Assembly: GCF_041296385.1 (NCBI RefSeq)
Contig: NW_027183981.1
Location: 1,782,501-1,846,500 of the forward strand
DNA from: Aphelocoma coerulescens
Lineage: Eukaryota; Chordata; Aves; Passeriformes; Corvidae
Reading direction: 5' to 3'
Length of the DNA: 64,000 nt
The translations under genes were made by a program, and so were the position numbers. Shown here one piece after another: positions 29,641-41,500 of the stretch (positions are counted from its first letter, which is position 1; every line of letters starts with the position of its first letter). The notes under the pieces are model-generated. The model did no database searches. It was given only the letters and a program-made list of their open reading frames with translations, and was not told the DNA's origin.

Positions 29641-30110
29641 CCACACCCCTTCCTGAACCACACCCCTTCCCCAAGCCATGCCCCTTCCCCAAGCCACACC
29701 CCTTCCACTGCCATGCCCCTTCCCTGAGCTACGCCCCTTCCCGAGCCACGCCCCTTCCTGAACCATGCCCCTTCCTGAACCATGCCCCTTCCCAAACCAT
29801 GCCCCTTCCCCGAGCTACGCCCTATTCCTTAGCCAGGCAACTTCCAGAGCCACGCCCCTTCCAGAGCCACGCCCCTTCCCCAACCATGCCTCTTCCCCAG
29901 CCATGCCTCTTCCCTTAGCCACGCCCCTTTCTGAGCCATGCCCCTTCCCAAGCCACACCCCTTCCTAAACCACCCCTTCATAACCCATGCCCCTTCGCGA
30001 GCCACAGCCCTTTCTGATCCACACCCTTTCCCAGCCACGCCCTTCCCCAGCCATGCCCTTCCTCAGCCACGCCCCTTCCCCGAGCCACGCCCCCTCCTCC
30101 ACGTTAGCGC
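29640..30110. repeat. 16-17 bp minisatellite, GCCACGCCCCTTCC unit
   Basis: About 28 tandem imperfect copies of GCCACGCCCCTTCCCNA. Each unit carries a CACGCCCC/GC-box-like core, so the array could bind Sp/KLF factors; that is inference. It ends where the CpG-rich block begins. Confidence 0.85.
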
Positions 30111-30129
30111 CCCCTACTGGGCAGGGGCC

Positions 30130-30450
30130 AGCCCAAGGTGCAGCAGCGTTCCTGGGTCCTGGGAGCACCACGGGGGCGGGGCCTCACTCCTCGCGCCCAA
30201 TCACAAACAGGGCCCGGAAACCGCCTGAGCGGGGCCAGAAAACAGCGGCCAATGGGAGCAAGGCAGGGGAGGGGTGGGAGTGACCGGCGGGGGGAGGCTC
30301 CCGACTCAGCCAATCCCCCTCATTGACTGAAAGGGTGGGGCGGCTCCTTCTGGAGCCGTGCCAGGAAAGGTCCCTTGGGCATTGGCTGGCCAGGTGAGCG
30401 CGCCCGGTTCCCGCCTCGGCGAAACTCCCTTCGGGGATTTGCTGGCGGGA
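30130..30450. promoter_or_regulatory. CpG-rich promoter-like block with four CCAAT boxes
   Basis: CCAAT boxes at 30197, 30249, 30310 and, reversed, 30381, spaced 50-70 bp apart, plus GC boxes at 30172-30181 and 30337-30343. A strong donor-like site CCAG/GTGAGCG lies at 30392. This is the architecture of a TATA-less housekeeping promoter. Whether it drives the CEP250-like gene to the right (first recognised exon 5-6 kb away) is not shown by the sequence. Confidence 0.6.
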
Positions 30451-30589
30451 TCACGATGGGGCGACCTGAAATAGACCCAAATCCCCTCGAAATTGAAACA
30501 AAACAGACCCAAGTTGAATAAATTTGAATATATATGGAAAGTTAAAGGCCATATTTAATTTACATTTAAAAAAAGGAGGGTTGAACAGG

Positions 30590-31010
30590 CAGATTGGGTA
30601 CTAAAACGTGTCAAAACCTCTCTGAAAAAGCCTCAAATTTCCTTTAAACATCCTCCAAAAGTAAGTAAAATTGAGTAGAAGCATAATAAATACAAATAAA
30701 TATAATTAAACTAAAGCCATATTGACCTTATATTGAAAAAACAGGGGTTGTGGTGAAAGGCTGCTTTGGGCACTAAAATGCCTCAAGAAAGCTCAAAAAA
30801 ACCCCAAGCACTAAATTCCCCTCACCCCCCTCCCCAGAACTTTGAAACTTGAAAAAGATTGCCCAAATTTGAATATTAATAAATCAAGGAGAGATTTAAA
30901 ATATTTTAAAAATTGAAGATAAAGAAATGGTTATGGCACTGAAATGCCTCAAAAAACACCCAAAGACCCAAAGAGTCCCCAGAAGAGCCATTAAGTAAAT
31001 TACTGCTAAG
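30590..31010. repeat. AT-rich ~165-bp repeats
   Basis: The words CACTAAAATGCCTCAA or close variants recur near 30600, 30770 and 30937, each followed by an AAA/CCC-rich stretch and preceded by TTTAAAAA-type sequence. Degenerate satellite-like block, no gene. Confidence 0.5.
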
Positions 31011-31111
31011 GAATTAATAAATATTTAAATAATACAGGTGTAAGGGTTAATTGTTGAATTAGGGTGGAATTTAATTAACTTAAAGCATTAAAAAGAGTCT
31101 TTTGGTGAAAG

Positions 31112-31589
31112 TGTCAGGAAAATTAATTCACAAACACCAGAGTTTATGTCCAAAAAGGAGACAGAGGAGTCCTGTTACTTGGTTGGAATTAAGGGAGAGG
31201 TCATGGGCATTTCCCATGGGGTCTCTGGAATTGTTGGGGGTTGCAACCCCCTTTTTATCCTAATTCCCAGCCACATCACCCTCTTCCTTTCCCCATTGGC
31301 TGAGGTACTCAGAAGGTACAGACTTCTCAAATCACCTGTTCTATGCCCCCCTCTAATGTGCACCCCCCTTTTTGTTATATACAAGAAAAAACCTATTCAT
31401 GATTCTATTAAATCTTTGGGTTTTTTCTCTAGGTTCAGGAATGTAACACGGCCTTGGCTGAGCAACAGTCTGTGTTGATTAGTAACATCTTCTAGGACTG
31501 AGAGTTTTCTTCTGTTCCTTCCCTATCTCTAAGCTCCTAGCCCTATCTACAAGCAGATTTGTAAAGACACATTCATCTTATTCCTTTCA
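31112..31589 (-). mobile_element. ERV LTR (solo), family shared with 34373-34753
   Basis: 478 bp, minus orientation TGAAAGGAAT...TTTTCCTGACA. It matches the second copy over most of its length (GTTTATGTCCAAAAAGGAGA and CCCCATTGGCTGAGGTACT shared). It includes an internal ~100-bp stretch absent from the other. I see no clear target duplication. Confidence 0.65.
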
Positions 31590-31942
31590 TACGTGCTCCT
31601 AACCCCGTGGCCTTAAGGCAGTTGGTGTCCTACGGCCATGCTGTGCTAATTGCCCCCTCACTGTTGGACCAAGTCACAGACCTCAGCACTCAATGGATGT
31701 TTGGTTTATCGGTGGAAGAATGTGCATTCCAGCTACTGAACCGGACTGCATGCTTTGGCTGCACTGCAAATCGAGCAGGAGGTGGGAGCAGCAGTCAGTC
31801 CAGCACACACAACCCTGTGGTGTCAGGAAAAAACAGAGTTGGAGGAGTTTCAAGGCCTCAGCTGTGCTTTAAGGCTCATTGTCCCCCCAGGCTTTGTTTC
31901 CCACATTGTGCTCTGCTCCTGTGTGGAATGCTCTAAAGTTTG
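31590..31942. other. No feature recognised
   Basis: Unique-looking sequence between the LTR and the CEP250-type 3' segment; nothing supported. Confidence 0.4.
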
Positions 31943-32577
31943 GGAGAGGGAGCGTTTGCTCCCTGCCCATGGGCTGGCTTGAAAGGAGCTCAAGTAGAAA
32001 AGTTCTCCAGTACCTTGGCTAAGCAACAGCCCTCCTGCTGAGGCACAGTCTGTGGAGAAAGAGGTCAGTGGCCCAAACCTGTGCTTTGGAAATCAGAATT
32101 GGGTTACTAAATCCTGATAGAACGCTCTCTAATAGACCCGTGATGGCTGAGGGTTGTAGGTGGGAAGGGTCTGCCAGCAAGGAACTTGAATTGTTGATAA
32201 TCTGAGCTCTGTTCAGGGGCAGTCTGGGAGCCTCTTCTTTCCCCTTCCACAAGGACAAAGTGTTTGCCAGGGCTGGAGCTGGGGGTTGTGTCTGCCCCAA
32301 CAGCCGGTACCATGGGGCTGCGGATGCTCCTGGAGTGTGGGCTTGTCTGAGCTGGGCCTGGTGCCTCTCCCAGGTGTGCCTGGCCCAAGACCAACAGCAC
32401 CGGCAGGATGACATGGAGAGCTGTGCAGGGACCAGCCAGGAGCTGTCAGACCTTCACCAGGAGCTGTGCTGCTCCTTCACAGCTGTGCTCGGGGAGCCCA
32501 GAGCTGCTGTTCTGGAAGCAGAGACTTGGAAACTGGATCAGTCTCTGAACCTTAACTTGGCACTGACAAGTCTCTGA
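31943..32577 (+). pseudogene. CEP250: 3' end of an upstream CEP250-like copy
   Basis: Matches the 3' part of the second copy (42302-42664) over most of its length. The terminal exon (32374-32577) follows a CTCTCCCAG acceptor and encodes AQDQQHRQDDMESCAGTSQE, then LSDLHQEL...VLEAETWKLDQSL, which is the C-terminal end of CEP250 as I know the family, and stops with TGA. No exon of this copy is visible further left; the LTR at 31112-31589 and unique sequence take its place. So this is a relic of a tandem neighbour. Confidence 0.7.
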
Positions 32578-32594
32578 ACCTTAACTTGGCACAG
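32546..32594 (+). repeat. Short tandem duplication at the CEP250 stop
   Basis: GTCTCTGAACCTTAACTTGG occurs twice in a row with CACTGACAA between; the stop codon lies in the second copy. Confidence 0.8.
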
Positions 32595-34372
32595 TCTCCA
32601 GACAGACAGCCCAAGCATCCAACAGCCAGACCTGCCAGAAGTGATGATGACCTGAGGTCATGGCACCTGCGCTCTTCATTTGAATGGAAGGATTTCTGCC
32701 AAGACAAAGAGCTCATGGATGTGAGAAATGGCATCAACACCTCAGGGCAAAGCCTTTTATATCTGTTCCCCTCACTTTCAGCTGGTGCTGTTAAACGTCA
32801 CCTTATGTTAAGGATTAGGATCTATGAAACATTTTTTCATGAAGCAGATGATTTCTGTGGACAAAATGTGAATATGTGAGAACAAAGACACAGGCAAGGA
32901 GAGAGGATGATATATGGAGAAGGAAGCCCAAACAAGAAATGAATAACCCCTGACCAGTAAAATTTAGGGGTGACATGTGTCCGAGGACAGCTACTCAAAT
33001 AAAATAAAAGGACACAAAGATTGCGCAATAAACAATTAAAGTAACATAAGAGTGTGCTCTTTGCATTTGTGAGCATCTCCTAGGGACAGACATTTTTAAG
33101 TCTTTTTTCATGAAAATTTTTATCAGAAGAAAATTATACTCATTTTTCACTGGCACAGTGAGCTCTTGTGCAATTTCCCCTCTTGAGGACAGAGCTGTTC
33201 TGTGAAATGAGAAATGGGAATTTGAGGTGTTGTCAAAGGGGTGGAGAGTCCAGAGCACGGAGTGAAGGTGAGTGAGAGGTGGGGCTTCCCTTCTCCCTTT
33301 TCTTCCCTTTTCCCCTCCAAAGCGCTGGTGGCTTTGCCACAACAGCAGGCCTGAGGGACAGCTCAGCTGCTCTCCAAAGGATGTCAGTGCTCAGCTCCAG
33401 CCCTTCCATAGCCAGAGGCTCAGCATCTTTAAGGTGCTGGAATTTTTGTTCAGTCTTAGGGCTGGGGCTGGATTCTTCCTTTCTTTCTGTCTTCTTGTTT
33501 GAAAATCCCCCTTGAATCAGAAAAGGCCACGAACTGAGTACTGATTTTCCTCTTCTTGACAAGTGAGCACAGTGCCCAAAGGGCAGCGCAGCCTCAGCAG
33601 GCGCCGCGCCCCAGAGCTGGGGCTGCCAGCCCAGCATCAACTGCTCGGGTGGTCTCTGGGGAAAAGCAGGGCTGTTCTTTGCTCCCTGCTGACAGCTCTG
33701 GGGGCTCTGGGAACCCATGTGCCTGTGCAGCCCCAGCGGTGTCAGAGCCCCCAGGACAGGCACTGCCACGGGAGGGTGAGACGTGGGGCTGAGCCCTGAC
33801 CCAGAGAGGGGCCCTGGAGAAGGCAGGTGCAGCTCTTCTCCAGAGGGTTTGTGTGCTGCTCAGAAAATGATTGCCATCGAATGGGGGGCAAAAATCCTCC
33901 TTAGGGCTCACAGGAGCACTCTCAAAGATGGGAGTGAAAAATACCTGACAAAGCTTTTTCAAATATTTGTTCTTGAAGGTCTGTTCCTAGTGAGGAATCT
34001 TTAATGTAGTCAGCAAGACTTTTCTTCTGCCTAGAAGACCTACTGATATATTGCCAAAGAGAGCAGAGAAAAAAAAATCCACTCTTGGATGTCTCAGGAT
34101 TCTTAATCTATTTTATGAGCCTTAAACAGTACATCTCTTTGCATCATGCAAATTTCAAAAGATCCTGAAACAGCATTTTTCCTCCTCATGTGGCTGTTCT
34201 AAACCCAAAGTTTTCCTTTCCATGAATATTTTTAACGAGTAAGAACCTTTTTAGGCTTTTTCTTACATCTCCCATTTGTCAGGGAAGACAGAAGAATTCC
34301 TGTGACTCAGGAACTGAGTGCATCCGTAAAGAGCATGTGGGTCAAACCCTGCTGTCTTGGGAATGCTGATCC
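32578..34372. other. Intergenic sequence, one repeated block
   Basis: No gene recognised. A block at 33130-33240 (TTTTTCACTGGCACAGTGAG ... GAGAAATGGGAATTTGAGGT) recurs in the same orientation at 42735-42845, downstream of the second CEP250-like 3' end, which supports a tandem duplication of about 10 kb. The remainder is GC-rich with open frames that lack family features. Confidence 0.5.
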
Positions 34373-34753
34373 TGTCAGGAAAACTAATCCACAAACACCA
34401 GAGGTTTATGTCCAAAAAGGAGACAGAGGAGTCCCGTTACTTTATTTGAATGAAGGGAGAGGTCATGGGCATTTCCCACGGGTCTCTCAGATTGTTAGAG
34501 GACGCAACCTCCTTTTTATCCTAATTTCCCAGCCGCATTTCCCTCTCTCTTTCCCCATTGGCTGAGGTACTTGAGAGGTACAGACTTCCCAAATCGGCTA
34601 ATGCAGACCCCCTTCTAATGTATACCCCCCCCTTTTCTTTTCCTATGGAATTTATGGTTCTTCCCACTGCTTCTTTTGTCTCTCAGTCTCTATCTTTACC
34701 TATCAGCAGACCAACAGTTTGTCTGTAAAGACAAATCTATCTCATTCCTTTCA
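34373..34753 (-). mobile_element. Solo LTR, second copy of the loop family
   Basis: 381 bp, TGAAAGGAATGAGATAG...TTTTCCTGACA on the minus strand. It is flanked by ATCC on both sides, a possible 4-bp target duplication. Confidence 0.65.
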
Positions 34754-34914
34754 ATCCTTAAAGCTGATGCTGTCTGGACCCACAACTTTGAGCTCATGTT
34801 ACAAGCCAGGCCCCTGCCCAGCTGCCCAGCAGGGCTGTGGGGACATGGGGGTGGCAGAGCAAGTGCCAGGGCCAGCAGGGAGCTGGGATGGGGGCAGAGC
34901 CAGGGGAAGGGCTC

Positions 34915-35195
34915 TCCCACAGCCCCTGGAATGTTGGGGTTTGCACCCTGGCAACTGTCAACAGCCCCTGGAATGTTTGAGATGTGGACTCTGCAGCTGC
35001 CAACAGCTCTTGGGCCTTGGGGTTTGGACCTCTCAAAGGCCAATGGCACTTTGATATTGTGCTATTGACTCTGCAAAGGCCAAAGACCCTTGGACATCGG
35101 AGTTTGGCCCCTGCAAAGCCAATGGCCTTTGGATATTGATGTTTAACCTTGCTACTGGCAACATCCCCTGGCTATTGGCATTTGCACACTGCTCA
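34915..35195. repeat. Degenerate ~57-bp minisatellite
   Basis: Repeats of CCAACAGC(C)CCTGG...TTTGGACCTCTGCAAAGG-like units (e.g. near 34915, 34965, 35003, 35059, 35117). Upstream of the first CEP250-like exon. Confidence 0.55.
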
Positions 35196-35480
35196 TGCCA
35201 AGGGGCAGATGGAGACCCAGCGGGTGAGGAAGCTGCTGCTCTCCCTGTGCCAAGCCCAGTGCGGGGCTGGCTGGGCCTGGGCTGTCCTACAGGGAAAGGT
35301 TCCCTTTGGGAATAACAAGGGATTAACAGTTGGCTGCTCCAGAGTTGGCGGCAGCTTTGGTGCTGGCTCTGGGGACAAGCCTGGGAGGGAGCAGGGGGCT
35401 CCTGGCTTGGAAGCATTTAAGGGTGACTCCCTCAGGGCCAGCCATGCAGTCTGAGTGTGCTCTTACCTGTGCTCCTCCAG

Positions 35481-35561
35481 GAAGCTCGAGGGCTCGGAAT
35501 GAGCCAGCGGTTCACTTCCCAAATACTTTCTCACCAGCGACTCTCCCCAGGAGCCCCTGAG
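35481..35561 (+). CDS. Possible first coding exon of the CEP250-like gene
   Basis: AG acceptor (GCTCCTCCAG), 81 bp, donor GTGAGTA. It contains ATG at 35499 (MSQRFTSQILSHQRLSPGAP) in the phase needed by the next exon. The text does not resemble CEP250, so it may be an acquired start exon or a chance match. Confidence 0.4.
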
Positions 35562-38500
35562 GTGAGTATAACTGTGCTGAGCTGGCTCGGGACCATTTTG
35601 CAACGGGATTTAGGGAAGGCAAGTGCAGGAAGCCTGGAAGGGAGAAGCTGCTCTGCCATGGGTCTCCTGTCTGCTGTGAAGGGGGCTCGTGTCTCTGTGC
35701 CTCGTTTCTGTAGCCCTGTTTTCCCCCAAAGGAGACTTCTCTCCTCCGTTGGCTCCACAAGGTCTGTGACAGGGACTCTGTAGAACGGTAGCAGGAACCT
35801 GACCTCAGAGGGCCCTATTTAATTTCAGTGTAATCCCAGGAATAAATGCACTAAGCACAAACCGTGCTCAATGTAGAAGTGGATTTTGTACACTTAGCTG
35901 GATTTTGGAACTGGTTCTCCATGAATGGACACCCATTCTTGTTGGGATCAGAAGAGACACCTCAGGGGTCCATTCACTCAGCCAGCTGAGGCCCGCCCTT
36001 TCTTGCCTTGGCATTTGTGGTCCTGCACTGCCCTGCTGGTCTCCCCAGCTCTGTCTTCTACTGCTTTTGTCTCCTTGATGCCCACCCCGTCAGCAAAGCT
36101 TTGGCCTTCAGGGGAGCTGTCTCTCTGCTTGCTGCTTCTCCCAGCTCCCTGGAGCCATCTTCCCTGCTCCTTATTGGTCATTTGTGCTCTTTCCCTGCCT
36201 GCTCCTGCAGGCCCTGAGAGAAGAGTTTTCTGCCAGGCAGGGCTCAAACAATTTCCTGCTAGTGGGCATCAAAGAGGAAATGCATCTCCTCCTTGAGCAG
36301 AGGGAGGCTCTACAAAAGCAGGTGAGTGAAACAGCAGTGGCACTGCAGTCATCCAGCGGGTGCTCTGTGCCCTTCTTGCCTTTCCATGGCAGAGCAGCAG
36401 CTGAGGGAGTGATCCCTGGGGCTGCCTCGTGCTGTGGGCTCCATGGCAGCTGCTCTGAAGGACCATCAGTGCTCTGCTGAATCTCAGCTGCTGCCCTGGG
36501 CAGCTAGGCTAGCCCTCTGGGCTCTTGACCAGCAACCACCAGCATGGATTCCTGCTGGCCTCTTCCTGCTAGCCTTGGTGTGGGAAGTGCTTTTCCAGAT
36601 GCCCTTGGTGACCCAATGAGAGTTCAAAACAAGTTGTCCATATCCATTGTGAATCTGGCCCTTTCAGGACAGGCAGAAATGGAAAGCTGTCCTTTGCCTT
36701 TCCTCACAGTGTCTGCTGTGGCCGACAGGGAAAGGCTGTAGCCTCTGACCACTTTGTTCTGTTGGACTTGAGGTGGGAGAGTTGACATCTCGGCTGGCAG
36801 CCCCCAGAGAGTCCCAGGAACTGATTGTCCACAAAGCTCAGCAAGACAGGAGTGAGGCCCTGGAGAGGGAAAAAGCCAGGTAAATGAAAGCCTGTGGGAC
36901 TCTGCATTGTGATGAATGGATTCCCTCTTCCTAATCTTTGCATCTGCCAGCATTTCCTAAGTGGCAGAGCTCTGAACCGTCCATGCAGATGTGTTTCATT
37001 CTCTGGATGTTGTGCTTCATTTCTTTTGAGCCTTCAGTTGCAGTTTTCCTAAAGACAAAGGCTTTTGGAGTAGCTCTTTCCCTCTCAGGGGGTGTTCTGT
37101 TTTTCGGTCGGTGTCTTAACCCTGCCCAAGCTGCAGTGCAAGGAGCTGGGTACATCCGTTAGCTCCACCTTGGCTCCGGGAATCTGAACCCTTTGGGAGC
37201 TGGATCAGCCTGGTATCCTGATTCCTTTGCTTGGCAGAAAAATGTTAAACCCACGATTTCTGATCTAAGCCAGATTCCCCTCTGAGGAACCCAGGGACAC
37301 AAATGTCTCTCATGGCCATCTGTTGCCTTGTTCTGCAGGCCAACTCTAACTCTGGAAGAGAAGGAACTGAGCCTCAGAAGCCTGGAAGAAAACAACCTGG
37401 CCCAGATCAAACAGGTGTCTCAGCTTTATTCGGCTCTTCACCGGGGTGAGCAGCTCCTCTCAGACCGCATAGGAGAACTGCAGGAGCTCAGCACCCAGGT
37501 AACCTGTGCACTGATATCCCCTTCTCCAGGGACACACACCACCACCTTCAGCTTGGAGGCCCCAACTGCTTCCCTCTCCCAGCAGCTTCCACTGCTGCCG
37601 TGTTTTGCCTGGGGCTGCTGCTGCACCCCGAGGCCAAGGCTGGCTCTGGTGTCTCCTGCCGAGAGAGACACAGGTGTTCCCCTGCTCTCTTCTGGGTCCC
37701 AGCAGGAAATCTCGGACCAGAAGCAGGAGCTTTGGAGACTCCTTTGGAGCTTCTCCATCCCTCTGTTAGCAGTGTTGCCCCAGGCAGAGTTTGCGCCTGA
37801 GCCAGGCACTGAGCAATGTGGGGACACAGGCGTGGGTATGGCCGGCTGGGGAAGGCACTTCCAGCACAACCAGCTCATCCAGAGTTTAGAGCTGCCCCAT
37901 CAAGGATGCCCATTGCTTCCCTTTCTTTGTTTTGACTTTGTCTCCATTGGAATCCTTGGCTTTGCCCCTTCTGTGTCTGGTGTGTTTTTTGCTTGAAGTC
38001 CTTTCTCCTTCGTTCCTCGCCCTCCTGCCTGCTCTGCTGCCTTAGGAGCAGCCCTGTCCCTGAGGCTGTGTGCATCCATGTTCCAGATCCGCTCCCTGCA
38101 GGAAGCAGTGCTGGAGAAGGATGCTGCCCAGGCAGCTCGAGAGGAGCAGCTGTTGCGGGAGCTGGAGGAGTCCCGAGCAGGCAAACGGCGCTTGAGGGAC
38201 TCGGTGCAGGTGTTGGAGGCTGAGGTCTCTGAGCTGCATTTGAGGCTCCGTAGCTCAGAGAACAGAGCAGAGGCCTTGGCCGCACAGTGTCAACAGGCCA
38301 GCAGTGCCCACTGGGAAGCTCAATCCCAGCTGGACAAACTGCTCTTGGTTCTCCACCGCATGATCAGGGACAGCAGTGGCTTGGTCACTTGGAGCTCAGG
38401 CAAGTGTGGCAGGCTGGGTTAGCCCGTGTGCAGAGCCCGTGTTGGGGAGCAGGTGGAGTGAGGAGTGGCTCATGGTTATCCTGGTATGACAGACTCAGCC

Positions 38501-41500
38501 TTTCAGTTTAGGCTGGCTCGCGACCATTTTGCAACGGGATTTAGGGAAGGCAAGTGCAGGAAGCCTGGAAGGGAGAAGCTGCTCTGCCATGGGTCTCCTG
38601 TCTTGGCAAGTCTTGGCGGCTTGACATCCCTGCAGAGTCACAAGTCCGTGTTTGTACGGGGAGAAATGATCAGTGTCAGAAGGGAAGAGGGCCTGAGTCC
38701 TGTCAAGCCACAGAGCCCGTGCAGTCATCCTTGGGGCAGTGCTGACATCAGTGGTCATCAAAATAACGTCAGCCTGTGACACACGTCCTACTGCAAGGCG
38801 AGCTCTGGGACGATGACCAAGGCACTGCCACCTTGCAGCTAGAAAAAGGCCTTGTTTGTTGGGGACTGTGGGATTAAATCTTGAAGCAGAAGGTCTTCTC
38901 TTTTCAGAAAAGGGTCATGTTGTGAGCCTAACTGCTTCTCAGGCCAGGGATGTCCCCACAGAGCTCACGGTGGACAGAGTGGCAGCAGCCCTGCGAGACC
39001 TGTGGAAGCAGCTGGAGCATTCCCAGGAAGATCTGGTAATGTGTGCCCAGTGCACCCAGAAATCCTGTCCCGCTGCCGGACTGCTGGACAAGCAGAGTGC
39101 CAAGGCCAGGATGGGTGGCAGTCCTTGTAGGGGCGTTGGCTCACTGCCATGGGGAGGAAGGAGGATCACGATCACATCTACCAGTTCTGTCCAGCTGCCC
39201 TCTCCCACCTGGGCTATTTCTGCCTTAGTGTTTGTAGCCCTTTGTCTCCTGCCAGCAGTGGCCCTGTGAGGTGATTCTGCTCCTCTTACCTCTTCCAGAA
39301 TGATGCGAGGAAGAAGATTCAGGCCTTGAAGCTGCAGCTGAGCACGACGCAGGCTCAGAGGGACCATTTCAGTGCCTGCAACCAGGAGCTGCAGAAACAG
39401 CTGGCTGAAAGCCAGGAAGGTACAGCTTCTCCTCTCCCACCCACTGCCCCATCCTGTCTCGCCAGCGGGGATCTCTGATGCCACGCAGAGGAAAACTGCA
39501 GTGCCCAGAGATAGGAGAGGAGAAAAGGAACCAGCAGGAGACTTGTCCATAGCAGTGCCAGTGAAGCTTTTTTATGGAGACAGAACCCGTGGCTGGCAGA
39601 GCATCTGGCTGTGCTACGAGTGATCACGTGCAGAGGTGGTGCCTTTCAGGTGCCGTGTCTCTGCCAAGGAACTGTAGCTGGATGCCTCGGCTTGTATCCT
39701 CCAAACTCCAGGCCATCCCAGAGCCTCCAGGCTCTTGGCCTCTCTGTAGCAGGGCTGGACAGGCCTCCGTGCTCCTTTCTCTCTCTTTGACTGCCCGCTC
39801 GGCATAAGCCCAAAAACAAACACACTTCCCTATTCCTCTGAATCTTGCCCTTTTCGTTCTTCTTTTTTTCTCTGCCCAGAAGTTTCCCTCATTTCTGTCA
39901 GCTTTGGAAGCCCTTGTGGGTTTAGGGCCTGGCAAACACAGCCAGGCAAAGATGCAGGATGCACATCAGTTTGCCTTTGCTTTGCTTTTCCCCTTCTGCT
40001 TCCCTGGTGCAGCGATGTGGAGGGCAGAACACAAGAACTCTCTAGAAACTGCCCCGAAGGAAGAGGCCACTGCGAGAAAGGCAGAGGCTGTGACTCTTCA
40101 TGAGGACGTGGCATCTCTGCAGAGGAAATTGGACAACACGGAGAAGGAAAGAAAGGATGTGCTGGTGAGAATGGCAGATGCCACGAAGGGCCCTTTCTCT
40201 GCTTTTTTGGGGCCTTCTCTTGCTATATCTAAGGAGCACCTCTTTCCAGTTCAACTTTCCTAATTGCATCCTTCTGAATGAGGAGGAAAAGGTGTTGTAG
40301 TCATGTCAAACCCAGTTAGGCCTGAGGCTGCTGATTTTCCTCCATGCTGGAGCTTTCTGCCCTTGAAGCTGGAGTTCTCAGTGTCCACACTTGGAGCTCT
40401 ATTCCTCCCCAAAGGAACACTTGAGCAGAGCTCCAGAAGGTCAGGGAAGGGCAGAAAGGAACCTGGGATAGGCTGAGGGAGCTGGGAAAGATGCAGCAAC
40501 AAGGGGGGGCCAGGAAAGGTCTGCAGCATCCCAAGAGGCAGGGAGAGAGGGGCAGCCCGTGCCTGCCACTGCGGCAGGAGTTCAGATCTGGTATGAAAAG
40601 CAAACAGAGATGGAATCACTGACTCTTGCTCTCCCTGTTTTGCAGCATGAACGGGACAGTCTGCAGGCAAATAAAGAAAAACTGGAGCATCAGATCAAAC
40701 TTCTGGAAGAATCAGTCACAGCCTCTGAAACCCGAGCAAATACAGTGGTAGACAGGAATCGTTCCCTTCAAGAAGAACTCCAGACTATAATGTCCATCTT
40801 TCAAGTTAAAAAAGAAAAACTGGAAACACAGGAAAAGGAAATGGAGATGCTCCAGAAAGAGGCAGCAGAGGCCAAAGCTCTGCAGGAGCACGTCACTCGC
40901 ATGGCTGCTGACCTGTCAGAGAGGGAGAGAGAAATCAAGTTGTACCAGGAGCAGATGAAAATGCTGGAAAAGAAGAATTTAATGCACACAGCTTCCTTGC
41001 AAAGGAAGGAACAAAACCAAATGAGAAGGGGGGCTGAGAGGGAAGCCATGAGGGAAGAGCTGGAGCATGTGGCAGCTGCTTTGAAGCAGAGAGAAAATGG
41101 AGAACGCGAATGGAGAAAGAAGGCTCAAGCCCTGTGTGCTGCCCTTGCCAAGAGTGAAGTGTCCAAAGGGACTCTAAGGAAAAAATTAACCATCCTGCAG
41201 AGAACGGCTCCCAGCAGGGACACGGACTGGTCTTGTCTACAGGTAGGCACTGGGACTGATCTCCAGTCCACTCAAATGTCCCTGAAGGATTCCAGTGATG
41301 TTTCCCATAAAGAGGTGGGAATATATATCCCTGTCAGTCCATGGCCTGCTTGGGCAAAGCAGCCAGGGCTGCAGCCAGCAGCCTTGTCTGGCTGACTGAC
41401 TCCAGCCAGAGACTTCTGGCCTGCGGGAATGTTTCCTGGCACACCCGGCACGACTGACACAACTCTGGAGCTTGCTGTTCAAACCAGCTCCAGTCCAAAA

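Noticed and set aside
29455..30283. Several 70-100-codon frames in the CACGCCCC array
   Set aside because: Periodic translations of a 16-17 bp repeat without stop codons; no gene features.
31112..34753. The two loop LTRs as one provirus of 3.6 kb
   Set aside because: The DNA between them is CEP250 3' sequence and unique DNA with no viral genes, the LTRs differ clearly in length and sequence, and the right one has its own candidate ATCC duplication.
38939..39550. 203-codon minus-strand frame
   Set aside because: Antisense shadow of CEP250-like exons; no motif and no splice logic.
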